This document shows positions 26,428 through 35,248 of a stretch of 64,000 nucleotides of DNA, piece by piece. The translations under genes and the position numbers were made by a program. Under the pieces are notes generated by a model. The model was not told where the DNA came from, did no database searches, and was given only the letters and a program-made list of their open reading frames with translations. The stretch lies in contig NZ_CP021416.1 in assembly GCF_002162315.1 (NCBI RefSeq), positions 992,001 through 1,056,000 of the forward strand, given 5' to 3'. The stretch is from Sulfurospirillum diekertiae. Lineage in GTDB: Bacteria; Campylobacterota; Campylobacteria; Campylobacterales; Sulfurospirillaceae. How positions within the stretch are numbered: the first letter of the stretch is position 1; every line of letters starts with the position of its first letter.

Positions 26428-27506
26428 AATGCACCACCATAAAATCCAACAGGAAGGATGATGTTTGCAACCATGGGTATAAACTCATCGTAACATTGAA
26501 TGTCTCTATTGGGGATATATAATTTTTCCAAGTCTTTGTGAGAATTGATTGGGGAATATTTTTTAGCTACACTTTCAATCAAAGCTTTAGGGTGGATTCC
26601 TTGATAGGCTTTAGGCACAGGAAGTAGCTGTAACTGCTCCTGTGCTAACAACTCAAATGGCATCTGTAATGTCGTTTGGTGGATGCGTTTATTGGCGGTA
26701 TTGTCCAACCATTTTAGAACTTCCGCATTTGCATTATCAAGCGTTAATGTGTAATGTTTCATAGAGAGTCGCACCCGTAATCCATTGTGAAAGTTATACC
26801 GCAGATAATGGTTAAATCTCTCAACTTTTCCTTTGGTCTTAGCACGATAGGGTTTGCATACTTTGATACTGAATCCACAATGTTTAGCAAAGTCAGCAAA
26901 CAAGGGATTGAATCTATGATCACCTTTGCTATAGTCATTGCGCGACAATATAACCGTTTTCATATTGTCATAGAGACAGTTCCTAGAAACACCGCCAAAG
27001 TAGGCAAAAGCGTTCATATGGCACCCTATTAAGGTCTCAATCTTCTCATTATTAACGTATTCCACATAAGATGCCCTAGAGTAACCCATCGTCGCCACAA
27101 AGGCGGATAAATTATCCTTGGGAAACTCTACCCAGTCGACCTGCATTTGCTGGGCTGGTTTGGTTTCAAAGCGTATAATAGGCTCATCTAATTTGGCTCG
27201 AGCTCTAAGCTCATATCTTAGTATGACTTGTTGAAGCCACCTCAGACTTCCATCGTATCCTAGCTTCTTAATCTCTTCGTAAATAACAGTTAATGGTATT
27301 TCACTTTTCTGCTGCTCTGCCGTCTCTAACATCTTGGCAATATGTGGCAAATAAGGATCAACACTGTTAATCACAGGAGGTCTATTGATATGGGGAATAT
27401 AATCATCTGGAAGATTGGCATAGCGCCTTACAGTTTCTCTTGAAATACCTAACTTTCTAGCAATGGCACTTTTACTAAAACCTTCAGCTAAAAACTTCTT
27501 TATCAT
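26418..27506 (-). CDS. istA: IstA-like IS21 transposase
   Basis: A 362-residue DDE-type transposase. N-terminal helix-turn-helix (FSKSAIARKLGISRETVRRY), then the rve/integrase core with QMQVDWVEF (first Asp), YDNMKTV (second Asp) and a downstream KTKGKVERFNHYL (Glu). It is intact and of nearly full length for a short IS21 member, and overlaps the restored istB start by 10 nt. Confidence 0.9.
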   Translation of the reverse strand: MIKKFLAEGFSKSAIARKLGISRETVRRYANLPDDYIPHINRPPVINSVDPYLPHIAKMLETAEQQKSEIPLTVIYEEIKKLGYDGSLRWLQQVILRYELRARAKLDEPIIRFETKPAQQMQVDWVEFPKDNLSAFVATMGYSRASYVEYVNNEKIETLIGCHMNAFAYFGGVSRNCLYDNMKTVILSRNDYSKGDHRFNPLFADFAKHCGFSIKVCKPYRAKTKGKVERFNHYLRYNFHNGLRVRLSMKHYTLTLDNANAEVLKWLDNTANKRIHQTTLQMPFELLAQEQLQLLPVPKAYQGIHPKALIESVAKKYSPINSHKDLEKLYIPNRDIQCYDEFIPMVANIILPVGFYGGALWS

Positions 27507-27658
27507 TTTAATTTCACCTTTTTTTTAACACTCAACTCCTTTCCAAAAATTTGAAAATGGAGTTTAACCAATTTAACTTGGTTCTTTAAGGTTTTAAATA
27601 AAAATGCAACTCTCAAATTACATTTTCTACTGACCAGTTTAGCAGTTCGTTTGACACC

Positions 27659-27751
27659 CTCAAAGGATTATCGACAGATATCATGTATCAAGATTGGGGA
27701 AAAGATGCCAATGGACATGACTTCTGGTTTAAAGCAAATTACAAATTCTAA
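27659..27751 (+). pseudogene. 3' stub of an outer-membrane porin gene
   Basis: Directly right of the IS21 element an open frame without start reads LSTDIMYQDWGKDANGHDF and ends WFKANYKF then TAA. Alternating residues and the terminal phenylalanine are the signature of the last beta strands of an outer-membrane barrel, similar to Campylobacterota porins. The rest of the gene is not present on the left of the element, so it was deleted or moved. Confidence 0.6.
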
Positions 27752-27776
27752 GTCATTGCGTTTTGAATATCTTCAT

Positions 27777-27803
27777 GAGACAGTGGTTATCAACTGCTGT
27801 CTC
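27777..27803 (+). terminator. Hairpin after the porin stub
   Basis: GAGACAG (27777-27783) pairs with CTGTCTC (27797-27803), with further pairing possible inside (CAGT/ACTG), followed by TTATTTG. It sits 25 bp after the porin stop, as expected for the original terminator of that gene. Confidence 0.5.
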
Positions 27804-27876
27804 TTATTTGCTTAATCAAGCAATTTCAATGCTGAAATTATAAGTTTAGTAGTTTATTTGATGAATGGAGTATCGT

Positions 27877-29484
27877 ATGTTACAAACGATTCGTGGAAAA
27901 TTAGTATTTTTGTTAGTTATTTTTCTATTAGGCTTAAGTGGGCTCACATTTTTACTTATTTCCAATACACACAATGCAGAACACGTTGCAAAGAAAATTG
28001 AAATGATTGGTAATTTAAGGATGGCCAATGCGATGTTGCCAGTATTTGTTTTAAGCTATCAGATAAGTTACGATAAAGAGAATTTAAATTTTTATAATGG
28101 TGCTTTAAAGGAATTTCGAGACTATATCAATCAATTGAAAGTTCAAATGCATGAAGAGCAGAAAATACTTTCAGTTTTAGATAAAGCGATTGAAGAGTTA
28201 ACACTTTATAATAACCTAACGCAAGAAAGATTTAAAATAATCGACCAATATCAGCATACATTACATACAAAAGAATTTGTCAATACTCATGAAGAAAAAC
28301 AATTTAAGGATATCGTTTTACAAATAAGAGATCATCATCGAGCAATGAAGGTTATTATTGAAGATATTAACAAGTCAATACAAGAAGATGGATTTAAGAT
28401 ACTCGAAAATGCCAAAATAATAGGGCTATGTATAGCTATTCTTATTGCCTTTATCGTAACACTTCTTTTTTGGATTACCATCCGTAAAATTCGTTCTTCT
28501 ATTCGTATGGCCGTGAAGGGGTGTGATTATATTTCCACACATAAAGATCTTTGCTACACCATAGAAACTGGTAGTCATGACGAAATATCACAAATGATGA
28601 AAACCGTCAATCAACTTCTATTGGCGCTTTCAAAAGCATTAGATAATGCTAAAAATACAGCACATGAAAATGCCGCTGTGGCAGAAGAATTGGCCAGTAC
28701 CTCTATGCAAATAGGTATTTGTACAGAAAATGCTGCGAAAGAAGTAAACGAAACAACCAATGAAACAGAGGCAGTTGTCTCTATTTTAGAATCAAGCGAG
28801 AAAAGTTCGACACAATCAGGGAGTGTTATTGCCAATGTTACTGCCGAATTGCATCATGCGGCGGAGGAAGTTCTGTCTGTTTCAAGTAATCTTCAAGGCG
28901 TTGTTGTGAGCCAAACAGATCTTTCTTCACGATTGGAACATCTCGATCAAGAAGTTGGGCAAGTTCAACAAATTCTTTCTGTGATTGCAGATATAGCAGA
29001 ACAAACGAATCTTTTAGCCCTTAATGCTGCCATTGAAGCCGCTCGTGCGGGTGAACATGGTCGCGGTTTCGCTGTTGTCGCAGATGAAGTTAGAAAACTT
29101 GCAGAACGTACGCAAAAGAGTTTAGTCGAAAGTAATGCTACCGTAACAATCATAGTCCAATCCGTTTATACGGCTACAGAGATGATGAGGGTTAGTTCGC
29201 AAGAAATAAAAAGTCTTGGGGAACGAGCAGAAACAACGCAAAAATTAATGCGCAGTACCGTTATTAATATCAATACGGCTAAAGAGATCGCTTTGGATAA
29301 TGCACAAGAAGCTAAGCTAGGTCGAGAAAAAACGATGAATGTTATAGAGCGTATCCGAAATATCAGTCATATCTCAAATACCAATGCGAGAAATGTGGAA
29401 GAAATTGCTTCTGCTGCAGAACATCTTGCTAAATTGTCTGAAGAATTAAATGTTTCACTATCAGCGTTTAATACTGCTCTTTAA
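27877..29484 (+). CDS. Methyl-accepting chemotaxis protein
   Basis: A 535-residue MCP with TM1 (about 7-28), a periplasmic helical sensor of roughly 155 residues, TM2 (about 186-206), a HAMP-like linker and a cytoplasmic signalling domain containing the hairpin tip [20 protein letters not shown] and [16 protein letters not shown]. No CheR-docking pentapeptide at the C-terminus. ATG 27877 has GGAG six bases upstream and is preferred over 27865. The ligand is unknown. It is the first intact gene right of the mobile island. Confidence 0.9.
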   Translation: MLQTIRGKLVFLLVIFLLGLSGLTFLLISNTHNAEHVAKKIEMIGNLRMANAMLPVFVLSYQISYDKENLNFYNGALKEFRDYINQLKVQMHEEQKILSVLDKAIEELTLYNNLTQERFKIIDQYQHTLHTKEFVNTHEEKQFKDIVLQIRDHHRAMKVIIEDINKSIQEDGFKILENAKIIGLCIAILIAFIVTLLFWITIRKIRSSIRMAVKGCDYISTHKDLCYTIETGSHDEISQMMKTVNQLLLALSKALDNAKNTAHENAAVAEELASTSMQIGICTENAAKEVNETTNETEAVVSILESSEKSSTQSGSVIANVTAELHHAAEEVLSVSSNLQGVVVSQTDLSSRLEHLDQEVGQVQQILSVIADIAEQTNLLALNAAIEAARAGEHGRGFAVVADEVRKLAERTQKSLVESNATVTIIVQSVYTATEMMRVSSQEIKSLGERAETTQKLMRSTVININTAKEIALDNAQEAKLGREKTMNVIERIRNISHISNTNARNVEEIASAAEHLAKLSEELNVSLSAFNTAL

Positions 29485-29606
29485 AATGAATAATATGTAT
29501 TCAATAACTAAAATGACGTTTTGTCGAGCATAAAAAATGATCTATTAAACAACAAAAGCTATAATCAAGCTATGGAAAATTGTTATCTCAAAGGAGTAGA
29601 TTATGC

Positions 29607-30095
29607 TTGATAGTACGAAAAAAGTTGTATCGCTTAGCAATCGCTTTAGGATGTTTAGTTTCAGTGGCGGCATTCGCAGAAGAGATTGGATCGGTTGATA
29701 CAGCTTTTGTTTTTTTAGGGGCAAATCATAAGATTGTGATTGAAGCATTTGATGACCCTAAGGTGCCTGGTGTTTCCTGTCATCTTTCTCGTGCAAAGAC
29801 GGGAGGAGTAAAAGGTACTTTTGGTATCGCTGAAGATACTTCTGATGCTTCTATTGCATGCCGACAAACAGGCATTATTACATTACCGCAAGAGATTCAA
29901 TCCAAAAAGAGTGATGGAGAACGTGTTTTTAGAGAATCTACATCGCTGTTATTTAAACATATGCAGGTGGTTCGATTTTATGATGTAAAACGCAATACGC
30001 TGATTTATTTAACGTATTCTGATAAACTCATTGATGGTTCACCCAAGAATTCTATCTCAACCGTACAGATTACAAATTCTATTTTTGAAAAATAG
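29607..30095 (+). CDS. creA: CreA-family periplasmic protein
   Basis: About 162 residues with a signal peptide ([20 protein letters not shown]) and the conserved CreA body: [28 protein letters not shown] and ACRQTG. Function is poorly known. The strong AAGGAG (29591) points to ATG 29603, but that frame is wrong; the CreA frame can start at TTG 29607, or the ATG becomes in frame if one A is removed from the six-A tract at 29618-29623. This is another possible homopolymer overcall. Confidence 0.8.
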   Translation: MIVRKKLYRLAIALGCLVSVAAFAEEIGSVDTAFVFLGANHKIVIEAFDDPKVPGVSCHLSRAKTGGVKGTFGIAEDTSDASIACRQTGIITLPQEIQSKKSDGERVFRESTSLLFKHMQVVRFYDVKRNTLIYLTYSDKLIDGSPKNSISTVQITNSIFEK

Positions 30096-30127
30096 ATGAA
30101 GTTATAGATGATGGTTAACATAACGTA

Positions 30128-30165
30128 CGAGCATGTATTTTTAGAGACATGCTCGCTTTTTTATT
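30128..30165 (+). terminator. Intrinsic terminator after creA
   Basis: CGAGCATGT (30128-30136) and ACATGCTCG (30147-30155) form a 9-bp stem with a 10-nt loop, followed by CTTTTTTATTT. It is a classic rho-independent terminator on the plus strand. Confidence 0.85.
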
Positions 30166-30193
30166 TCACTTAACAGCTCTTTCAAACATGAGG

Positions 30194-30805
30194 TTATTTG
30201 TGCATCTGTATCCAAATGCCATCATCGGCGCGATGAATCACATAATCCACAATTCCCACACTTTTTAAAAGGGCATCATAGTCACGCTTCATGCCATCTC
30301 CATGCATTTTATTCATCGCTTCTCGATCGATTTCTTGACCTCTTTGGCGCATATTTTCTTCAATCTGCTCTTTGATTTCAGGCGTGCCTTTGCCTCCGCC
30401 CACAAACGTGGTCCCACCTTTTTTAAGTACGCGGTAAATCTCTTTGAAAGCTAATGCAGGCTCTTCCCAAAAAGGAAGCGAACCTCTGGATATCATTAAA
30501 TCCATTGTCTCATTTTCCAGAGGAATGGCATGCACATCCCCCAAAAGAATAGCGCCTCGCTCTTCTAAGTCATCTTCAATGAGGTGTAAAGCAGCTTTAT
30601 CCAGTGCCTCTTGGGAGAGATCAAAAAACGTTACATGTAAACGGGTTATTTTTGCAAGTTCAAGCCCCAAATACCCTCCACACGAGCCAATATCCAGACA
30701 CTTTCCCTCCGTGACATTTGTATATGTTTTTATCTTGTTGGCATAGTATTCATACAAAGGGCGTTTTACTGTTCGTGACTGTTCATCGTAGTGTTCAACA
30801 TCCAT
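30194..30805 (-). CDS. Class I SAM-dependent methyltransferase
   Basis: A 203-residue methyltransferase with motif I LDIGSCGGYLGLELA (SAM-binding glycine loop), an acidic residue after beta-2 (FFDLS), GDVHAIPLENETMDLMISRG (motifs II-III region) and a post-motif loop EIYRVLKKGG. The substrate is not evident. Its ribosome site AAGGA is fused to an exact TTACATGTAA palindrome (30815). It lies downstream of the TonB receptor gene but beyond a terminator, so joint function with the uptake genes is possible, not shown. Confidence 0.82.
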   Translation of the reverse strand: MDVEHYDEQSRTVKRPLYEYYANKIKTYTNVTEGKCLDIGSCGGYLGLELAKITRLHVTFFDLSQEALDKAALHLIEDDLEERGAILLGDVHAIPLENETMDLMISRGSLPFWEEPALAFKEIYRVLKKGGTTFVGGGKGTPEIKEQIEENMRQRGQEIDREAMNKMHGDGMKRDYDALLKSVGIVDYVIHRADDGIWIQMHK

Positions 30806-30822
30806 CGTTAATCCTTACATGT

Positions 30823-30850
30823 AAAAAAGCGCTCAGTTTTTTGAGCGCTT
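30823..30850 (-). terminator. Intrinsic terminator of the TonB receptor operon
   Basis: On the minus strand, AAGCGCTCA and TGAGCGCTT form a 9-bp stem (30827-30835 with 30842-30850) with a 6-nt loop, followed by a six-T run. It ends the receptor transcript and precedes the methyltransferase gene. Confidence 0.82.
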
Positions 30851-30857
30851 ACAATAG

Positions 30858-32945
30858 TTAATATTTGAGTGTTAGATCAAGACCAAAAACACGACCACGA
30901 TCATAGTAATACCCCGTTGTATAACGTGTTGCATAATGCTCATCGGTGAGGTTTCTGACATATAGCGTAACCGTTGTTGTGGTATTGCCTGCTTTAAAGT
31001 CCCGCATAATATTGGTATCAACGCGCGTAAAATCACCTAGATCAACATTATACGCTGTTCCCATTGCCGAGGTTGAGGTATGCCAGCCACTCTCTTTTTG
31101 GATGGAAAGGTTGGCTCGGTATTTGTCCCACTCTTGCGTAATCAACAAAGTGTACAAATCCTCTGGGTTGCTGTTCCCCACATTATCGGTTGTAACGCCA
31201 CTACTGGCGATAGCGTCATACTGCAAAAGATGTGTCCAGCTTGCTTTGTAGCTTGTACCTGTTGAAAACTGTCCTTTGAGAAGAAGCTCAAGGCCATTTC
31301 GTTTTGTATCAGATTCGGTATAGTAATAGTAGGTTTGACCATTTAGCACGTACGTATTGGTTGCGGAAGTATCTTGCGCTTTTTCATTGTCTGTTTTGAC
31401 GCTAAACCACGTTACCATCGGGTTAAAGGCTTTATCGTAATTGGCTTCCAGACTGGTCTCGAAACGTTCTTGTGTTTCAGCATGAAGAGTACCTGTTTTG
31501 GATTTAACATCAAAATCGCCCATCGTTCCTTCATCACCGTGATAATATCGTGTACTGATGTTATAAATTGGGGTCATTTGCCATTTTGCACCTAAGGCAT
31601 AAATCTTTGCAGGCGCCATATCGGTATCGTTATTGGTACTATTTTTAGTCGCACTGGTACTTGAGTAGTCGATATGTTTTTGATCTTGTCGATAACCGCC
31701 ATCAAGAATGACTTGCCCATCAAACAATTTTTGTTCAACCGTTCCTGCCCAACCTAAAACATTGACATCAAAGCGGTTATAACTAGCACTATTGTTGGCA
31801 CCATATCCTGAACTATCGGTAGATTGCACTCCCAACATAACGGTTGTGTCACCATAACGCATATTGTGGCGCAAACTAAAACCGTCTGTTTTTTCCCAAT
31901 AAGGTTTTGGATTTCCTATAGTTGTTGCGGGTGTTGTTCCCCCAAAGGATTCATTACTGTACTCGGTATGCTCGTAGCGTGTACCAAACATCGAAGCCAG
32001 TGTTGCGTGATTTTCACTCCATTGTAGGGTTGCATCACCACTGATAATCTGTGTCGTGATAGGATCATAATACCATTTTGAATTATCTAAAGTGCCTAAA
32101 ACTGTGACACCTCTTTGCATATCAAACGTTCCCGTATCTTTATAGGCTAAGAGTTTTGCGCTCAAATTTTTATAGGTAAATCCTGTATTGGCCATTTTAA
32201 CATCGGCGGTCTGTTTATCAAACCATGTATCATTGGTTCGTTGATTAAGTCCTGACCACATACCTCCGACAAAGGCGCTTGAATCATCGTTTGCAACACG
32301 CGACCCTACATAAAGATTTTCTTTATTGGTTCCAGGAATACCTTCTGTTTTTTCAAGTGTACCTGACAAAATCGCTTCCGTTTTTTCGGGTTGTTTCGTT
32401 TTGATAATGATATAACCCACATTCAATCCTGAACCCGATGTGGATGAGCCGATGTTAATCGATGGTCCTAAGGTCAAGGATGAAGAACCTCTCACTATTT
32501 GAATCTCTTCAATCGCATTGAGTGGAAGCTTTTGGAGAATTTTGTTGGCGGTAGACGGTAAAATAGCACCATCAATAATGTAGGTGAGCGATCCGCCACC
32601 CCTGACATTGACAAAATAGGGACTTTTCCGACCTTGATACGTGACATCAACACCCGTAGCATGACCAAGAAGATCGAACATATCTTTAGGCGCAAGGTCT
32701 TTAATATCTTCTTGTGTAAAGATTTCAACGCCCGCTTGAGAGCTGCTTTCTACTTTGTGAGGATTGAGTATGCTGGTAGGATTCAAATCCTCACGTACAA
32801 CATGCGATGATCCATTGTTGTTATTGCCCGTAGCGCTAATGGGATCAAGTTCATAAACGGTATCAGCTCCAATGAGCGATAATGGAAAGACGAGAGATGC
32901 TGTGACGAGGCTGAGAGTGCCAAGCCATTTCTGGGACGAAGACAT
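30858..32945 (-). CDS. TonB-dependent outer-membrane receptor
   Basis: A 695-residue receptor: signal peptide (to about residue 28), an N-terminal plug with IFTQEDIKDLAPKDMFDLLG, VDVTYQGR, VNVRGGGSLTYIIDG and IEEIQIVRGSSS, and a beta barrel ending in the typical RNLTDEHYATRY ... LDLTLKY. ATG 32945 has AAAGGAG. It is cotranscribed with a metal-chelate-type binding protein (1-nt gap) behind a ModE-like operator, so molybdate or tungstate chelates are a possible cargo; iron siderophore or cobalamin remain alternatives. Confidence 0.88.
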   Translation of the reverse strand: MSSSQKWLGTLSLVTASLVFPLSLIGADTVYELDPISATGNNNNGSSHVVREDLNPTSILNPHKVESSSQAGVEIFTQEDIKDLAPKDMFDLLGHATGVDVTYQGRKSPYFVNVRGGGSLTYIIDGAILPSTANKILQKLPLNAIEEIQIVRGSSSLTLGPSINIGSSTSGSGLNVGYIIIKTKQPEKTEAILSGTLEKTEGIPGTNKENLYVGSRVANDDSSAFVGGMWSGLNQRTNDTWFDKQTADVKMANTGFTYKNLSAKLLAYKDTGTFDMQRGVTVLGTLDNSKWYYDPITTQIISGDATLQWSENHATLASMFGTRYEHTEYSNESFGGTTPATTIGNPKPYWEKTDGFSLRHNMRYGDTTVMLGVQSTDSSGYGANNSASYNRFDVNVLGWAGTVEQKLFDGQVILDGGYRQDQKHIDYSSTSATKNSTNNDTDMAPAKIYALGAKWQMTPIYNISTRYYHGDEGTMGDFDVKSKTGTLHAETQERFETSLEANYDKAFNPMVTWFSVKTDNEKAQDTSATNTYVLNGQTYYYYTESDTKRNGLELLLKGQFSTGTSYKASWTHLLQYDAIASSGVTTDNVGNSNPEDLYTLLITQEWDKYRANLSIQKESGWHTSTSAMGTAYNVDLGDFTRVDTNIMRDFKAGNTTTTVTLYVRNLTDEHYATRYTTGYYYDRGRVFGLDLTLKY

Positions 32946-32946
32946 A

Positions 32947-33990
32947 TTACTCCTTTGTAATGAAAGATTGTGGTGCTAAGATTACATGTAAAGCTTTTTC
33001 ATCCAATGTTACACCCATAAAAAGAGCGTAAAAATTTTTAGTTTCTTCACGGATGTCGATGGGATACTCAGCGGGATACAAAAGATTTGCTAACCATTGA
33101 AGCCCTAAAAAGCGCATAAAAGAGGGTGGTCTGTCAAACCAGTTAAACGGTATTGTAGGAATAAGATAGATGCGATTTTCTTGAACCGCTTTGATGTTTT
33201 TCCACATGGGGTGTGATTTAACAGTATTTAAAAAATTCTCTTCTTGGGTAATGATCACATCAGGGTTGTAAAGAATCACTTGCTCCATCGTAAGTTTTTC
33301 AAACCCTTTGTGATTGGATGTATGACAGCGATGGACATTGACATCGCCTAATAGTTTTAAAATCTCAACGTGAATGGAGTCATCGCATTCGGTACTGAGT
33401 CCATCAGTGCCTTCTGCGTAATAGACTTTGGGACGCTTCTCTTGGGGGATATCACTGACAACCTTTTTGACATCCTCTAAAATACTTTGAGTACGTTTTG
33501 AAAGCATATCTCCGCGTTTTTCTTGATGTAAAAGACGTCCTAAAAATTGAAAAACTTTGGGATAATCTTCCATGGATTCAGCCACCGCATAAACATAGGG
33601 TATATTAAACTGCTCTAGTTTTTGGTTGATATTACCGATGGGGCTCAGTGACGAAGTAGACCACATAAGCAGTAGATCGGGCTTTTGCACAAAGAGTGTT
33701 TCGATGTTGGAGGTTTGCGCCCCTCCACTCATAGAACCTACAACGGGTAAGTCTCTGCTACTGGGGGCAAGAAAAGGCTTGTTCTTCTCTTGTACCGCAA
33801 TGACCCATCCCGCCATAATCGAAGGATCCATCGCATATAAAATATAACTCCCATAAGGAGAGGTGGCGTAGATTTTATGGATGGATTCAGGCAGTGTGAC
33901 TTCTCTTCCCGCCATATCGGTGATTGTAGTGGCATGTAGAGACATTGAAAAAATAGCTCCTAAAATAAGTTTACATGTAAGATGTTTCAT
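32947..33990 (-). CDS. Periplasmic binding protein of the FecB/BtuF/MolA (class III) type
   Basis: A 347-residue binding protein: signal peptide (MKHLTCKLILGAIFSMSLHA), then TDMAGREVTLPESIHKIYA, the usual opening of class III binding proteins for chelates and cobalamin, and oxyanions in MolA. ATG 33990 follows GGGAG; an upstream TTG is rejected. No ABC permease or ATPase is encoded nearby. The ModE-like box directly upstream suggests a molybdate/tungstate role by analogy with MolA; this is inference. Confidence 0.85.
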   Translation of the reverse strand: MKHLTCKLILGAIFSMSLHATTITDMAGREVTLPESIHKIYATSPYGSYILYAMDPSIMAGWVIAVQEKNKPFLAPSSRDLPVVGSMSGGAQTSNIETLFVQKPDLLLMWSTSSLSPIGNINQKLEQFNIPYVYAVAESMEDYPKVFQFLGRLLHQEKRGDMLSKRTQSILEDVKKVVSDIPQEKRPKVYYAEGTDGLSTECDDSIHVEILKLLGDVNVHRCHTSNHKGFEKLTMEQVILYNPDVIITQEENFLNTVKSHPMWKNIKAVQENRIYLIPTIPFNWFDRPPSFMRFLGLQWLANLLYPAEYPIDIREETKNFYALFMGVTLDEKALHVILAPQSFITKE

Positions 33991-34004
33991 GGCGTCTCCC
34001 TTCA

Positions 34005-34032
34005 AACGTTATATTATAATATATATAACGAT
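34005..34032. promoter_or_regulatory. ModE-like operator upstream of the TonB/binding-protein operon
   Basis: AACGTTATATT (34005-34015), six bases, TATATAACGAT (34022-34032). The right half matches the ModE consensus half-site as I remember it (TATATAACGAT) at all 11 positions, the left half matches its complement at most positions, and the N6 gap is as expected. The core CGTTATAT/ATATAACG is a perfect dyad. It sits 15 bp upstream of the binding-protein start. No modE gene is in the window. Confidence 0.55.
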
Positions 34033-34315
34033 AACTGTGCAAATTTTATTCCTTCATTGACTCATAAATATCTTGTTAGTCGTTATAAAAAGTGAAAGGA
34101 AATCCATTTTTTGGAAGATAAAACTAAAAAAAAAGAGATATAGCTCAATTTCATATCATATGGTTAGTTGTTATTTGTGAAGCAAAGAAATAGGGATGTA
34201 TTTTTAAAAATTTATTATTAAATACGTCGATAATAAAAGAATTTGATATGCATAAAACTGTCAGCTTACCTAATCCAATATGGAAGTATTTGATAAACAA
34301 TTTAGTTTTATATTG

Positions 34316-34970
34316 TTACGATGATACGGTTGTCCATTCTTTTAGTTTTGGTAGATTTTTGATAATGTAGCAGGTACTATTTTTCTTTTCTAATATATTT
34401 TTTTTTCAGAAATTCATTAAAAATCGTTGATGTGGTTTGTCTTTTGGATCCAATAAATGCAGATAATTCTTTAACAGAGAGTTTTAGTGTAATGCTTGAG
34501 TTATTTTCAATATTATTACCATTTTGAGCCGCTGCAACCTCCAGTAAAAAAGAGGCTAATTTATTTTTACAACTTTTAAAAACAAGGTTTTTAATAATAC
34601 GTCTTTCCATCACGGCACGTTGTTTCAAAGAAGCAATAACAGCTGTTGAGAATTTTTCATTTCTAAAAAAATGAGAGAATTTTTCTGCGTCAATAAGATA
34701 GACTTCACTCTCCTCTAAAAATTCGATGACACATGACTCTTCAGGGATAATGATATTGTCTTTAATTAGATAATATAAGATAAATTCTTCGTCATTTTCA
34801 TAAATAATAGCTTTAGCTTTTCCACTTTTAAATACATAAAGTACCAGCGATTTATTGTCATAAGCAAGATTTCCCTTATGAAATTTCTTAATCGGAATAG
34901 ATTTAAATTCATCATTTGAAAGAATAGATGAAAGATTAATTGAATCTATTCTTATTCTACTAGACTCCAT
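34316..34970 (-). CDS. Crp/Fnr-family regulator, C-terminus frameshifted at an A9 tract
   Basis: N-terminal cyclic-nucleotide-binding-like beta roll (about 1-110) and a C-terminal winged helix LSVKELSAFIGSKRQTTSTIF. As written it ends at 34377 after KKKYIRKEK (197 residues). Removing one base from the nine-T tract (34398-34406, A9 in coding sense) continues to a stop at 34316 with LKKNILEKKNSTCYIIKNL, the normal wing and last helix of the family. No FNR cysteine cluster is apparent. It diverges from the formate dehydrogenase/hydrogenase operon and is its likely regulator. Confidence 0.78.
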
Positions 34971-35248
34971 TTTTAACCTTTTTGATAAGAATTAGCGTAG
35001 CATATCCTATGATTTCTGAAAGACATATAAATAAGTATGCTTCATAGCATTGTATATAAAATCCATAAAATAGGCATTTAGATAATTCTATAAAAAGTGT
35101 CATATAGCTGACAGTATTTATTTTCGAGTTGTGCTACTATTTTTCCATAAAATTTAAAAGTAAATATATTTTTTAATATTAAATTTATAATATGAAAATA
35201 TAGGTATATCTTTGAATTTGAAAGTGAATATTTTAGGAAAGGATTGAT
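34971..35248. promoter_or_regulatory. Divergent promoter region of the regulator and formate dehydrogenase 1
   Basis: About 280 bp, very A+T-rich, no gene. A perfect dyad TGTCA-TATAGC-TGACA (35098-35113) has the arm length and 6-bp gap of Crp-type sites and is the best candidate operator. A TATAAT-like -10 lies near 35187 for the rightward operon. No sigma-54 type GG-N10-GC element was recognised, unlike E. coli hyf/hyc. Confidence 0.5.

Larger units (their letters stand above)
25550..27656 (-). mobile_element. IS21-family insertion sequence (istA-istB)
   Basis: About 2.1 kb bounded by imperfect inverted repeats. The left end starts TGTCAAGCGAAG..., and the right end read inward starts TGTCAAACGAAC...; both then share AACTGGTCAGT, and about 17 of the next 22 positions match. 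Two more G match outside (25548 and 27658). The 5'-TG...CA-3' ends and overlapping istA/istB genes are typical of IS21. No target-site duplication is visible (GGAGATGG on the left, CCCTCAAA on the right), so the element has probably taken part in a deletion or rearrangement. Confidence 0.85.

Noticed and set aside
34971-35248. Sigma-54 promoter and FhlA-type sites before the formate hydrogenlyase operon.
   Set aside because: No TGGCAC-N5-TTGC-like element could be found by eye; the Crp-like dyad is the better candidate.
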